From positions 63,270-127,269 of the forward strand of contig JAKAXM010000002.1 in assembly GCA_021816625.1 (NCBI GenBank): 64,000 nucleotides of DNA, in the 5' to 3' direction. This document shows positions 45,950 through 54,500 of this stretch, piece by piece. The position numbers and the translations under genes are program-made. Origin of the DNA: Pseudomonadota bacterium (GTDB taxonomy: Bacteria > Pseudomonadota > Gammaproteobacteria > Acidiferrobacterales > Acidiferrobacteraceae). The stretch's first letter is position 1, and each line of letters starts with the position of its first letter. A model generated the notes under the pieces. The model had not been told where the DNA came from. It searched no databases and worked only from the letters and a program-made list of their open reading frames with translations.

Positions 45950-46033
45950 CTTTACCTCAACCCCTTTTCTGATCAGGTCGCGGATTCGCCCGCCTTTAAG
46001 TCCATGCCTGACGGTTTCTCAACGAAGATGACA

Positions 46034-47290
46034 ATGCACCTTTCTGAACTGAAACGAAAACCCGCCACGGAACTCGTGGAGATGGCCGTCGCCCTTGATC
46101 TCGAGGGGGGCAGTCGCCTACGCAAACAAGACCTGATTTTTGCGATCCTGAAGGCCCAGGCAAAAAAGGGTGAAGACATCGTCGGTGAAGGCGTAGTCGA
46201 GATCCTGCAAGATGGCTTCGGCTTCCTGCGCTCGGCAGACAGCTCGTACCTCGCGGGGCCGGACGATATCTACGTAAGCCCAAGCCAGATCCGCCGGTTC
46301 AATCTGCGGACGGGCGACACGGTTACAGGCAACATTCGCCCCCCCAAGGAATCGGAGCGCTATTTCGCGCTGTTGAAGGTCGAGAACATTAACTTTCAGC
46401 CGCCCGAGGAGGCCCGCAACAAGGTCCTTTTCGAAAACCTGACGCCGCTGCATCCGCTAAACCGCCTGAAACTCGAGCAAGCCAACTCCTCTACCGAAAA
46501 CCTCACGTCGCGCGTCATCGATCTCATCTCTCCGATCGGCAAGGGGCAACGCGGACTCATCGTGTCGTCACCCAAGAGCGGCAAGACCGTCATGCTCCAG
46601 CAGATCGCGCACTCCATCACGGCCAACCATCCCGAGTGCGTGCTCATCGTGCTCTTGATCGATGAGCGCCCGGAAGAGGTGACGGAAATGACGCGCTCCG
46701 TGCGCGGCGAGGTCATCTCGTCGACCTTCGACGAGCCGGCGACGCGCCACGTCCAGGTCGCGGAAATGGTGATCGAGAAGGCCAAACGCTTGGTCGAACA
46801 CAAGCGCGACGTGGTGATCCTGCTCGACTCGATTACCCGCCTAGCGCGCGCCTACAATACGGTAGTGCCGGCCTCGGGCAAGGTCTTGACCGGTGGCGTC
46901 GACGCCAATGCCTTGCAGCGGCCCAAGCGGTTCTTCGGGGCGGCGCGTAATATCGAGGAAGGTGGCAGCCTCACCATACTCGCGACGACGCTGGTCGAGA
47001 CGGGCTCCAAGATGGACGACGTCATCTACGAGGAATTCAAGGGTACGGGCAACATGGAGATCCATCTCGACCGGCGGCTGGCCGAGAAACGGGTGTATCC
47101 GGCGATCAACATCAATCGCTCGGGGACCCGTCGCGAGGAGCTTCTGATCGACCCCGGCGAGCTTCAGAAGCTCTGGATATTGCGTAAGCTTCTACATCCG
47201 ATGGATGACCTCGAAGGGTCGGAGTTCCTGCTAGACAAGCTCAAGGCCACCAAGAACAACGCCGAGTTTTTTGACTCCATGCGGCGCTAG
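46034..47290 (+). CDS. rho: Transcription termination factor Rho
   Basis: Rho is a hexameric RNA-dependent ATPase that ends transcription. The 418 residues match E. coli (419): [37 protein letters not shown] (RNA-binding N-domain), [17 protein letters not shown] (P-loop), [13 protein letters not shown], and [18 protein letters not shown]. The start at 46034 is chosen by homology; the frame is open 10 codons upstream. Its TAG overlaps the stop of a minus-strand methyltransferase as CTAG. Confidence 0.97.
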   Translation: MHLSELKRKPATELVEMAVALDLEGGSRLRKQDLIFAILKAQAKKGEDIVGEGVVEILQDGFGFLRSADSSYLAGPDDIYVSPSQIRRFNLRTGDTVTGNIRPPKESERYFALLKVENINFQPPEEARNKVLFENLTPLHPLNRLKLEQANSSTENLTSRVIDLISPIGKGQRGLIVSSPKSGKTVMLQQIAHSITANHPECVLIVLLIDERPEEVTEMTRSVRGEVISSTFDEPATRHVQVAEMVIEKAKRLVEHKRDVVILLDSITRLARAYNTVVPASGKVLTGGVDANALQRPKRFFGAARNIEEGGSLTILATTLVETGSKMDDVIYEEFKGTGNMEIHLDRRLAEKRVYPAININRSGTRREELLIDPGELQKLWILRKLLHPMDDLEGSEFLLDKLKATKNNAEFFDSMRR

Positions 47291-47934
47291 CCGGGGCACT
47301 TCTTGCGTGCGACCGTGACCCCGTCGCGCACCGTAAGGAGCACGGCGTCCACACTAGGATCGTTCTGCACCTTGCGGTTGAAGGCAGCGATACCGAGATC
47401 GGCGGGGGTCGCCGGGGCCAATACCCGTCCCGACCAGAGGGTATTGTCGGCTACCAGCAGACCGCCCGGGCGCAACAGGGGCAAGACCCGGTCATAATAG
47501 GCCGGGTAGTTCTCCTTGTCGGCGTCCAGGAATGCCATATCGAAGACCTCGCCGCGCAAGCCCTCCAGGGTATCGAGCGCCGCGCCCGGCCGGACATGAA
47601 TCTTGCGCCCGCAGGGGGTGCGGTCGAAAAACCGCTGCGCGATGGCGATGACCTCGGGGTCGCATTCACAAGACAGCAGCTCCCCGTCCGACGGCAAGGC
47701 GCTGGCCATGGCCAGCGCGGAATAGCCGGTGAATAGGCCGATCTCGAGGACCCGTTTGGCCGGACAGAGCATAACGAGAAGCCGCAGCAATGCCGCCTCG
47801 ATCGGTCCGCTCAACATGGCGGCATCCGGACGATGGGCCCGCGTATAATGCTCGATCTCAGCGAGCACGGCGGGCAGCGCCGTGAGGTGGGCGCGGGCGT
47901 AGTCTTCGAGGGCCTGGTCGATCAGTCTTTCCAT
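47287..47934 (-). CDS. SAM-dependent O-methyltransferase
   Basis: The 215-residue protein has the SAM-binding [19 protein letters not shown] (motif I), [17 protein letters not shown] and [14 protein letters not shown], typical of the catechol/caffeoyl-CoA O-methyltransferase family with metal-binding Asp residues. [16 protein letters not shown] at 47934 is chosen over a frame 10 codons longer. It stands alone between rho and ilvE and its substrate is not visible; its stop shares CTAG with rho. Confidence 0.9.
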   Translation of the reverse strand: MERLIDQALEDYARAHLTALPAVLAEIEHYTRAHRPDAAMLSGPIEAALLRLLVMLCPAKRVLEIGLFTGYSALAMASALPSDGELLSCECDPEVIAIAQRFFDRTPCGRKIHVRPGAALDTLEGLRGEVFDMAFLDADKENYPAYYDRVLPLLRPGGLLVADNTLWSGRVLAPATPADLGIAAFNRKVQNDPSVDAVLLTVRDGVTVARKKCPG

Positions 47935-48086
47935 AAGACGAGTGTACCCGATGGTCACCGCCAAACGGAGGGCCGGCCGGGCCGGGCCCCCATTGCGAGG
48001 CGTCCTATTTCAGTTCAGTATGACACGGCCTCCGCGGCCTGTAGGCAATCGTGGCGGTTCAATATTTTCCTGGAAGGAGGTTTGGT

Positions 48087-49043
48087 ATGTCGATGGCGGA
48101 TCGTGACGGTGTCATCTGGTACGACGGCAAACTCGTACCCTGGCGCGACGCGAATACGCATGTACTCACCCATACCCTGCACTACGGGATGGGGGTCTTT
48201 GAAGGGGTGCGTGCTTACCCGACGGCCGCGGGCCCGGCGATCTTTCGGCTCGATGCGCACGTCGACCGCCTGTTTCGGTCCGCGCACATCATGGGCATGG
48301 ACATGCCCTACGACAAAGAAACCGTGCGCGAGGCGATCAAGGCCTCGGTGCGGGAAAACGGCTTGGAGTCGGCCTATATACGACCCATGGCCTTCTACGG
48401 TTCGGAAGGCATGGGGCTGCGCGCGGATAAGCTCAAGGTGCACCTGATCGTCGCGGCCTGGGCCTGGGGTGCCTACCTGGGCGAAGACGCGCTGGAGCGC
48501 GGCATCCGCATAAAGACCTCGTCTTTCAATCGCCACCACGTCAATGTGGCGCTCTGCAAGGCCAAGACCAACGGCAGTTACATGAACTCGATGCTGGCCT
48601 TGCGCGAGGCGCAGCAATGCGGGTGTGACGAGGCGCTCTTGCTCGACACCGAAGGCTACGTCGCGGAAGGTAGCGGCGAGAACATCTTCATCGTGCGCGA
48701 CGGCACGCTGATCACGCCGGAGCTCACCTCCGCCCTCGAAGGCATTACGCGCGAGACCTTGATGGAGCTCGCCCGCGAGATCGGCGTTCCGGTCCGCGAA
48801 AAACGCATCACGAGAGACGAGGTCTACATCGCCGACGAGGCGTTTTTCTCAGGCACCGCCGCCGAGGTGACGCCCATACGGGAACTCGATTCGCGCCTTA
48901 TCGGTCCTGGCCATCGCGGGCCGATAACGACAAGGCTCCAGGAGCTCTACTTCGAACAAGTGCATGGGCGGCGTAAGACGCATCCGGAATGGCTGACCCT
49001 GGCCGGCCCCGCCGTAGCCGCGCGGCGGTCACAGAAGGGGTGA
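48087..49043 (+). CDS. ilvE: Branched-chain amino acid aminotransferase
   Basis: IlvE transaminates leucine, isoleucine and valine with PLP. The 318-residue class-IV enzyme has VFEGVRAY, RLFRSAHIMGM, and the PLP Lys in CKAKTNGSYMNSMLA; the later YVAEGSGENIF and SALEGITRETLMEL are characteristic. A strong GGAAGGAGG site 6 bases before the ATG at 48087 fixes the start. A zf-CHCC gene follows 2 bases after the stop, then waaF. Confidence 0.95.
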   Translation: MSMADRDGVIWYDGKLVPWRDANTHVLTHTLHYGMGVFEGVRAYPTAAGPAIFRLDAHVDRLFRSAHIMGMDMPYDKETVREAIKASVRENGLESAYIRPMAFYGSEGMGLRADKLKVHLIVAAWAWGAYLGEDALERGIRIKTSSFNRHHVNVALCKAKTNGSYMNSMLALREAQQCGCDEALLLDTEGYVAEGSGENIFIVRDGTLITPELTSALEGITRETLMELAREIGVPVREKRITRDEVYIADEAFFSGTAAEVTPIRELDSRLIGPGHRGPITTRLQELYFEQVHGRRKTHPEWLTLAGPAVAARRSQKG

Positions 49044-49045
49044 CT

Positions 49046-49246
49046 ATGGAACCCGATACGCGCAGCGGGCAGGCCACGGCGCGCGCCATGCGCGTCGAGG
49101 TGACGGCCGCGGATCTACCGCTCCACTGTCCGCTGCCGCGGATGAGCCTCTGGAACTCCCACCCGCGGGTCTTCCTGCCCATCGAGGCAAGCGGCGAGGA
49201 GCGCTGCCCCTACTGCGGGACGGTCTACGTTCTGAAAAGCCCCTAA
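49046..49246 (+). CDS. Zinc-finger zf-CHCC family protein
   Basis: The 66-residue protein ends with LPLHCPLPRMSLWNSHPRVF and RCPYCGTVYVL, giving the C-H-C-C set of zinc ligands of the zf-CHCC family (related to NDUFS6). Such proteins often lie next to waaF or ilvE in gammaproteobacteria, without known function. Its ATG at 49046 follows GGGGTGACT. It is sandwiched between ilvE and waaF, which begins immediately after its stop. Confidence 0.88.
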   Translation: MEPDTRSGQATARAMRVEVTAADLPLHCPLPRMSLWNSHPRVFLPIEASGEERCPYCGTVYVLKSP

Positions 49247-50275
49247 GTGGCGACGTCTGACGGCGAGCGCGCGCTCGTAATCGGGCCGGCATGGGTCGGC
49301 GATATGGTAATGGCGCACAGCCTGTTTCAGTTGTTGAAGGCGCGCGCGCCCGCGACGGCTTTGGATGTCATAGCTCCGCCTAGCACAGCGCCGCTGCTAA
49401 GCCGTATGCCCGAAGTGGCCTGCGCCATTACTTTGGCCGTAGGCCACGGGCGGCTGGGTTTGCGGGAACGGCTGCGACTCGGCCGGCGGTTACGCACCCA
49501 CCGTTACGGCCACGCCTACATCCTGCCCCGTTCTTACAAATCGGCGTTGCCCGCCTGGGCTGCCGGCGCCCAGCGGCGCACAGGCTTTCTGGGCGAGGCG
49601 CGCTTTGGACTCATAAACGACATCCGCCGCGAACCGGCGGGCCGCAAGCTTCGGACCGTCGACCGCTTCTTGCTGCTGGGTGTCGAACCCGGTGAGGCCC
49701 TGCCGGCTGCGGCGCCACCGCGTCTCATCGCCGATCCGGAGGCAGGCGCCCTGGCGGCCCGCGCGCTCGGTGCGCGCCTCGGGGATCCCATACTGGCCCT
49801 CTGCCCCGGCGCCGAATATGGTCCCGCAAAACGATGGCCAGCCGCCCATTTCGCGGCGCTTGCCCGCGGCTACCAAGAACAAGGGTGGCAAATCTGGCTA
49901 TTAGGGGGGGCGCACGACAAAGCGGCAGGATCGGCCATCGCCGCGCTATCGGCAGGCGCCTGTCTCGACCTCACTGGGCGCACGACCCTGTTACAAGCCC
50001 TCGACCTCATAGGGCTCGCCACGGCGGTAGTCAGCAACGATTCAGGGCTCATGCATCTGGCCGCGAGCCTTAAAAAACCCCTGGTGGCCGTGTTTGGGTC
50101 CTCGGATCCCGCCCACACGCCGCCCTTAGACGCCCGCGCCGTGGCCGTGACACTCAAGCTTCCCTGCAGCCCCTGCTTTGCCCGCAACTGCCCGCTCGGC
50201 CATCTGCGCTGCCTTCAGGATTTGGGGCCGGACCGAGTCGCCGCGGCGCTGGAGAGCGTCCGGGCGAGGCCCTAA
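49247..50275 (+). CDS. waaF: ADP-heptose:LPS heptosyltransferase II
   Basis: WaaF adds the second heptose to the LPS inner core at the inner membrane. The 342-residue GT9 protein from a GTG (49247) has LVIGPAWVGDMVMAHSLFQ, CPGAEYGPAKRWPAAHFA, GLATAVVSNDSGLMHLAAS and FGSSDPAHTPP, and the C-terminal LPCSPCFARNCPLGHLRCL. All are WaaF markers. It is the first of six GT9 genes in the next 14 kb. A ChaB-like gene converges on it with a 5-base gap. Confidence 0.94.
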   Translation: MATSDGERALVIGPAWVGDMVMAHSLFQLLKARAPATALDVIAPPSTAPLLSRMPEVACAITLAVGHGRLGLRERLRLGRRLRTHRYGHAYILPRSYKSALPAWAAGAQRRTGFLGEARFGLINDIRREPAGRKLRTVDRFLLLGVEPGEALPAAAPPRLIADPEAGALAARALGARLGDPILALCPGAEYGPAKRWPAAHFAALARGYQEQGWQIWLLGGAHDKAAGSAIAALSAGACLDLTGRTTLLQALDLIGLATAVVSNDSGLMHLAASLKKPLVAVFGSSDPAHTPPLDARAVAVTLKLPCSPCFARNCPLGHLRCLQDLGPDRVAAALESVRARP

Positions 50276-50280
50276 ACGCA

Positions 50281-50790
50281 CTAGCGCTCCGGTGCTTTTG
50301 CATGCACCCCAGCCGGCCCCGCGGACTTGCGCCGCGTGACGTGCCCGCCTGCGGTACGCGTCGGGCGATCCGTGGACCGTGGACGCGTCGTGGGGCCGCG
50401 CGCGGCCTGCGCGTCCGATGGTCCGGCTTCGTCCTTGCGTACCCAACGGTCGCCACGCTTCTCATATTCGTGCTTCAAGGCGCTGAAGGCCACGCGCGCT
50501 GCGCGGGCGCCGCGCCCGTAGGTCTTTATGGCGCTGGCGCGGGTCTTGCGCCAGAGACTCTGGGCATGGCGATCCGAACGGGCGATGGTTGCCGGCATGT
50601 CGCCGCGCCCGGTCTGGACCTTCGCGGCCGCCGACTTTGCCTGGGGGCCAGGCCTTTGAGTCTTTACCGCTTGTGCGGAAGCAGTCTTGGTGCGTGATGC
50701 CATGGGCGCCGCGGCACGGGAGCGCGGTTTGCGGGACGCCCCGACGCGCGTCTTGTGGCTCGTTTCCCTAGATGGCTTTGTCTTCGGCAT
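50281..50790 (-). CDS. ChaB-like protein with basic extensions
   Basis: The 169 residues carry a C-terminal ChaB domain: RSDRHAQSLWRKTRASAI, then ARAARVAFSALKHEYEKRGD and RWVRKDEAG. Around it lie long Lys/Arg/Ala-rich and Pro/Ser-rich extensions, unlike the 76-residue E. coli ChaB. A near-perfect AAGGAGGT site precedes the start, suggesting high expression. ChaB regulates ChaA cation exchange in E. coli, but no chaA is nearby. The basic extensions could bind nucleic acid. It separates waaF from waaQ and converges with waaF. Confidence 0.8.
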   Translation of the reverse strand: MPKTKPSRETSHKTRVGASRKPRSRAAAPMASRTKTASAQAVKTQRPGPQAKSAAAKVQTGRGDMPATIARSDRHAQSLWRKTRASAIKTYGRGARAARVAFSALKHEYEKRGDRWVRKDEAGPSDAQAARGPTTRPRSTDRPTRTAGGHVTRRKSAGPAGVHAKAPER

Positions 50791-51137
50791 GGAGACCTCC
50801 TTGGTCGCGAAGGCCTATTGCAACGCACCTGGCATCATTCGACATCCCCCATGCGAGGGAGCATGGTTGCGCGGTGGCCATTATTTGCCGGGGATGCATC
50901 ATGCAAATGCCACGACTGCCAGATTCCCGACGCAATACACGCGGACGGGGAGCGTGCTCCCTCGGCGGGTCGCGGGACGGCGATAGAACACACCGCATGG
51001 CCCCCCGGCTATCCCTACACACCGCGGACGGCCCGCTCACCCCTTTAAACCCGCCACCGCGCCTACCTCGAGCAGGTAGGGGACGGCCGGCGGCCGTGCG
51101 CGTGGACAAGGGCGGGTCACGCAGTTATTGTGGCGGG
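50791..51137. other. Intergenic region between chaB-like and waaQ, with hairpin
   Basis: The 347 bases hold no supported gene. A perfect 7-base hairpin, CCTACCT-CGAGC-AGGTAGG, lies at 51062-51080, and ATGCATCATGCA-like repeats near 50894-50910. Promoters for the divergent chaB-like and waaQ genes must lie here; I could not define convincing ones. Confidence 0.4.
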
Positions 51138-52250
51138 ATGCTGTCCGACGCCATAGACAAAACCCTCGTACACCGCGTCCTTGTCATAAAATTCCGTCAC
51201 CATGGGGATGTCCTGCTGACATCGCCGGTCTTTCGGGCCTTGCGCGCGGCCATCGCCGACGTCGAGGTCGATGCGCTGATTTACGAAGACAGCGCCGAGA
51301 TGCTCACGCTAAACCCTGATATCCGCACCATCCATACGATAAACCGGCGCAGCCGCGGATGGCCGCTTGCCCGCAAGATCGCAAGCGAGTGGCGGCTCCT
51401 CAAAACCTTGCGGGCCCGCCGCTACGACCTCATAGTGCACCTCACGGAGCATCCGCGCGGGGCGTTGCTCGTGAAGATGCTGAAGCCCCGCTACGCGGTA
51501 GCCCGGCGCTACCCCGGGCGGCGCGGGCGCTGGTGGCGCCGGACCTTTACGCATCTCTACGACGTCCCGGCGCGCCAACGCCATACCGTCGAGACGCACC
51601 TGGACGCCCTGCGACGACTCGGGCTCGGGATCCCGGCGCACACCAAGGGCCTGCGGCTCGTGCCGGGGGCCCCGGCTACGACGGCGGTCGCCGAGCGCCT
51701 GACCGCAAGCGGGATCGCACAGCGACCCTTTATCGTCATCCATCCCACGTCGCGCTGGCTTTTCAAGGCGTGGCCGATCGAGTCCATGGCGCGCCTCATC
51801 CGCGCGCTCCTGGACGCTGGACATACTGTGATCGTCACGGGGGGGCCGGACGCTGAGGAACGGCACATGATTGGAGCCATCCTGGCCGCCGTCGGGCCCG
51901 CGGACCGGCTAGTGGACTGGAGCGGAACGCTCTCCCTCAAAGAACTCGCGGCCCTTCTAGGGCAAGCCCGTCTGCTCGTCGGCATAGACTCGGCGCCCAT
52001 GCACATGGCAGCGGCCCTCGGTACGCCGGTCGTCGCGATTTTTGGGCCGAGCGGGGACCACGAGTGGGCGCCGTGGCAGACACGCGCAGCAGTACTCACC
52101 GCGCCCTTAAGCTGCCGGCCCTGCGGATTCGCCGGCTGCGGCGATGGCCAGGTGAGCGAGTGCCTGGAAGCCGTCACCGTCGAGCGCGTGTTAGCGGCGG
52201 CCACCGGCCTCCTCGACGAGACACAGGGGCAGCCGTGCGCGTCGCCCTGA
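51138..52250 (+). CDS. waaQ: LPS heptosyltransferase III
   Basis: The 370-residue GT9 enzyme opens with VLVIKFRHHGDVLLTSPVF, close to E. coli WaaQ, and has HPTSRWLFKAWPIESMARLI and VGIDSAPMHMAAALGTPV; FGPSGDHEWAPW follows. It would add heptose to the inner-core HepII. The start at 51138 is chosen by homology; 122 in-frame codons upstream are noncoding. It overlaps waaG by 16 bases. Confidence 0.88.
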   Translation: MLSDAIDKTLVHRVLVIKFRHHGDVLLTSPVFRALRAAIADVEVDALIYEDSAEMLTLNPDIRTIHTINRRSRGWPLARKIASEWRLLKTLRARRYDLIVHLTEHPRGALLVKMLKPRYAVARRYPGRRGRWWRRTFTHLYDVPARQRHTVETHLDALRRLGLGIPAHTKGLRLVPGAPATTAVAERLTASGIAQRPFIVIHPTSRWLFKAWPIESMARLIRALLDAGHTVIVTGGPDAEERHMIGAILAAVGPADRLVDWSGTLSLKELAALLGQARLLVGIDSAPMHMAAALGTPVVAIFGPSGDHEWAPWQTRAAVLTAPLSCRPCGFAGCGDGQVSECLEAVTVERVLAAATGLLDETQGQPCASP

Positions 52251-53389
52251 TCCGCCAGCGTTATCGGCCTGACGGCGGCGCCGAGCGCTTCGTGGCGCGG
52301 GCGATGGAAGCGTTGTCCGGCCAAGGCGTCGAGGTCGTGCTCATGACCCGCGATTGGCCCCGGGGCGCCGACGGCGTCCGCGTCGAACGCTGCAACCCCC
52401 CTTATGTCGGTAGCATCTGGCGTGATCTGGGTTTCGCGTTGTGCGTATGCCGCAGGCTGCGGGCGGTCGGGGCCGACCTCGTGCAAAGCCACGAGCGTAT
52501 GGCCTGTGCCGATATCTTTCGGGCCGGCGATGGCCTGCACCGGACGTGGCTTGCGCAAAGACGCCGGACGACGACATGGTGGGGCCGGGTACGTCTTTAT
52601 TTCAACCCCTACCATTTTTACGCCCTGGCGGCGGAGGCGCGGGCCTTGCGCGGGACGCGCCTGCGCGCGGTCATTTGCGGCTCGGAAATGATCCGCGCCG
52701 AGATCGGCCGCGCCTTCCCGGAGGCCGCCTCGAAGGCGGTGGTTTTATACAACGGCGTCGACTGCGAGCGTTTTCATCCGCAAGTCAGGGCCGCACGCGA
52801 TGAGGTGCGAGCGCGGCTTGGCATAGCGGACGCCGCCCTGGTGCTGGTGTTTGTAGGCTCCGGGTTTTACCGCAAAGGCCTTGCGCAGACGCTCGCCGCC
52901 CTCGCAGATCTCCCGGCCACCGTGCATTTGCTGGTGGTGGGCCACGACAAGAACGAGCGCCGCTATCGGCACACGGCGCGCGCCTTGGGTATCGAGGCAC
53001 AGGTGCACTTCCTGGGCCGACAGGGGGATCCGCGCCCCTTTTATGGGGCGGCCGATGCCTTGATCCTGCCGGCACTCTATGATCCGTCTCCCAATGTCGT
53101 GCTTGAGGCCATGGCCTGCGGGCTACCGGTCGTGATCAGCACGATGACCGGTACGTCGGAACTCGTCACCGAAGGACATACGGGCTTTGTCTGCGATGCC
53201 CTGGACGTAGCCGCCCTCGCACGGGCCTGCCGCACCCTTCTGGATCGGGCCCGCGGCGACCGGATGGGCGCGGCCGCACGGGCCGCCATAGAGCCCTACG
53301 ACCTGCCCCTCATGGGCGCGCGCTTCGTGGCCTTCTACGAAGACCTTCTCAAGTCGCGGATGAAGGAACATGGGCAGGCGCCGGCGTAG
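52235..53389 (+). CDS. waaG: LPS core glycosyltransferase WaaG-like (GT4)
   Basis: The 384-residue GT4 protein from a GTG (52235) begins VALIRQRYRPDGGAERFVAR and has VGSGFYRKGLAQTLAAL, VVGHDKN, and DALILPALYDPSPNVVLEAMACGLPV, matching WaaG (glucosyltransferase I) over its length. It would add the first hexose to the heptose region. It overlaps waaQ by 16 bases and the next GT9 gene by 20 bases, so waaQ-waaG-GT9 is one unit. Confidence 0.9.
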   Translation: MRVALIRQRYRPDGGAERFVARAMEALSGQGVEVVLMTRDWPRGADGVRVERCNPPYVGSIWRDLGFALCVCRRLRAVGADLVQSHERMACADIFRAGDGLHRTWLAQRRRTTTWWGRVRLYFNPYHFYALAAEARALRGTRLRAVICGSEMIRAEIGRAFPEAASKAVVLYNGVDCERFHPQVRAARDEVRARLGIADAALVLVFVGSGFYRKGLAQTLAALADLPATVHLLVVGHDKNERRYRHTARALGIEAQVHFLGRQGDPRPFYGAADALILPALYDPSPNVVLEAMACGLPVVISTMTGTSELVTEGHTGFVCDALDVAALARACRTLLDRARGDRMGAAARAAIEPYDLPLMGARFVAFYEDLLKSRMKEHGQAPA

Positions 53390-54500
53390 GCTACCGCTGC
53401 GCGCACGGATCGCCTGGCATGGTCTCGTGCGCCGGCCGCCCGCCTATCGCGCGGCACCCGCGCACATCGAGGCCGTATTGATCGCCCACAACCTCCTGCT
53501 CGGCGATACCCTCATGCTGACACCCCTGCTCGCGCGACTGCGGCGCCTGCATCCCGCCGCTCGCCTGGTCATGACCTGTCCGCCGGCGCTCCTGCCGCTG
53601 TACGAGTCACGACCCTTCGGTCTCATCGCGGTACCGTTCGATCCCCGCGACCCCCAAAGCCTGGCGCGCGCGCGGGCCTACGGACCCTTCGATCTTGGTA
53701 TCGTGCCCGGTGAAAGCCGCCATGGGTGGTTCGCGCGCGCCGCAGGGGCTCGCTGGGTGCGGGGATACCGGGGCGGGGCCCTCTATTATCGCGCCTCGCT
53801 CGACGAGGCCCTGCTCATGCCGGCCGCGCTTCAGCCTCTGCCCGATATGATGGCGGCCCTGGCCGGGCCGCCCGCGGGAGACGACGGGGAACGGTTCGAC
53901 CCCGCGGACTGGCCGGCGCCCGCAAGCGGCCGCTTCGTGCCACCCGATGGCCCGTTTGCGGTACTGCACCTGGGTGCCGGCTCGCCCTTAAAATACTGGC
54001 CGGCGCCGAACTGGCGGGCGCTGGCCGCCGCCCTCGCTGCGCGCGGCTTGCAGGTACTCCTGAGCGCAGGCCCTGGGCAAGAAGACCTGGCGCGCGCCGT
54101 CAACGCGGCGGGCCGATACCAAGACCTGAGCGGCCGGCTGAGTCTTGCCGACATGTGGCACATGCTGGCGCAGGCACGCGTCCTCGTGTCCCTGGACACC
54201 GGGATCGCCCATCTCGCGCGCATCACGCAGACACCGGCCGTGGTCCTGTTCGGGCCCGGACAGGCCGCCTTGTACGGGGCCGTAGCCTTCTTCCGCGACA
54301 CGCCTTTTCGTACCGTGACCGTGGCCACCATCCCCTGCCGAAACGAGCGGCTGCTCTTTGAAAGGGAGCGGCCGTGGATTCAGACCTGTGTGCGCGCGCC
54401 GCGGGATTGCGCCTTCGATGCGCGCTGCAGCAAGACGATCCCCGTGGCCGCCGTCATCGCGGCGACCGACGAGGTCCTCGAGAATAGCCGCCGCGGCTAG
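53370..54500 (+). CDS. GT9 heptosyltransferase-family protein
   Basis: The 376-residue protein has a very basic N-terminus (GRRRRRLPLRARIAW) and GT9 blocks: LIAHNLLLGDTLMLTPLL, HLGAGSPLKYWPAPNWRAL, and LVSLDTGIAHLARITQTPAV. It lacks close similarity to WaaC, WaaF or WaaQ signatures, so the acceptor is unclear. Its start overlaps waaG by 20 bases. The stop TAG shares CTAG at 54497-54500 with asnB on the other strand. Confidence 0.82.
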   Translation: MGRRRRRLPLRARIAWHGLVRRPPAYRAAPAHIEAVLIAHNLLLGDTLMLTPLLARLRRLHPAARLVMTCPPALLPLYESRPFGLIAVPFDPRDPQSLARARAYGPFDLGIVPGESRHGWFARAAGARWVRGYRGGALYYRASLDEALLMPAALQPLPDMMAALAGPPAGDDGERFDPADWPAPASGRFVPPDGPFAVLHLGAGSPLKYWPAPNWRALAAALAARGLQVLLSAGPGQEDLARAVNAAGRYQDLSGRLSLADMWHMLAQARVLVSLDTGIAHLARITQTPAVVLFGPGQAALYGAVAFFRDTPFRTVTVATIPCRNERLLFERERPWIQTCVRAPRDCAFDARCSKTIPVAAVIAATDEVLENSRRG

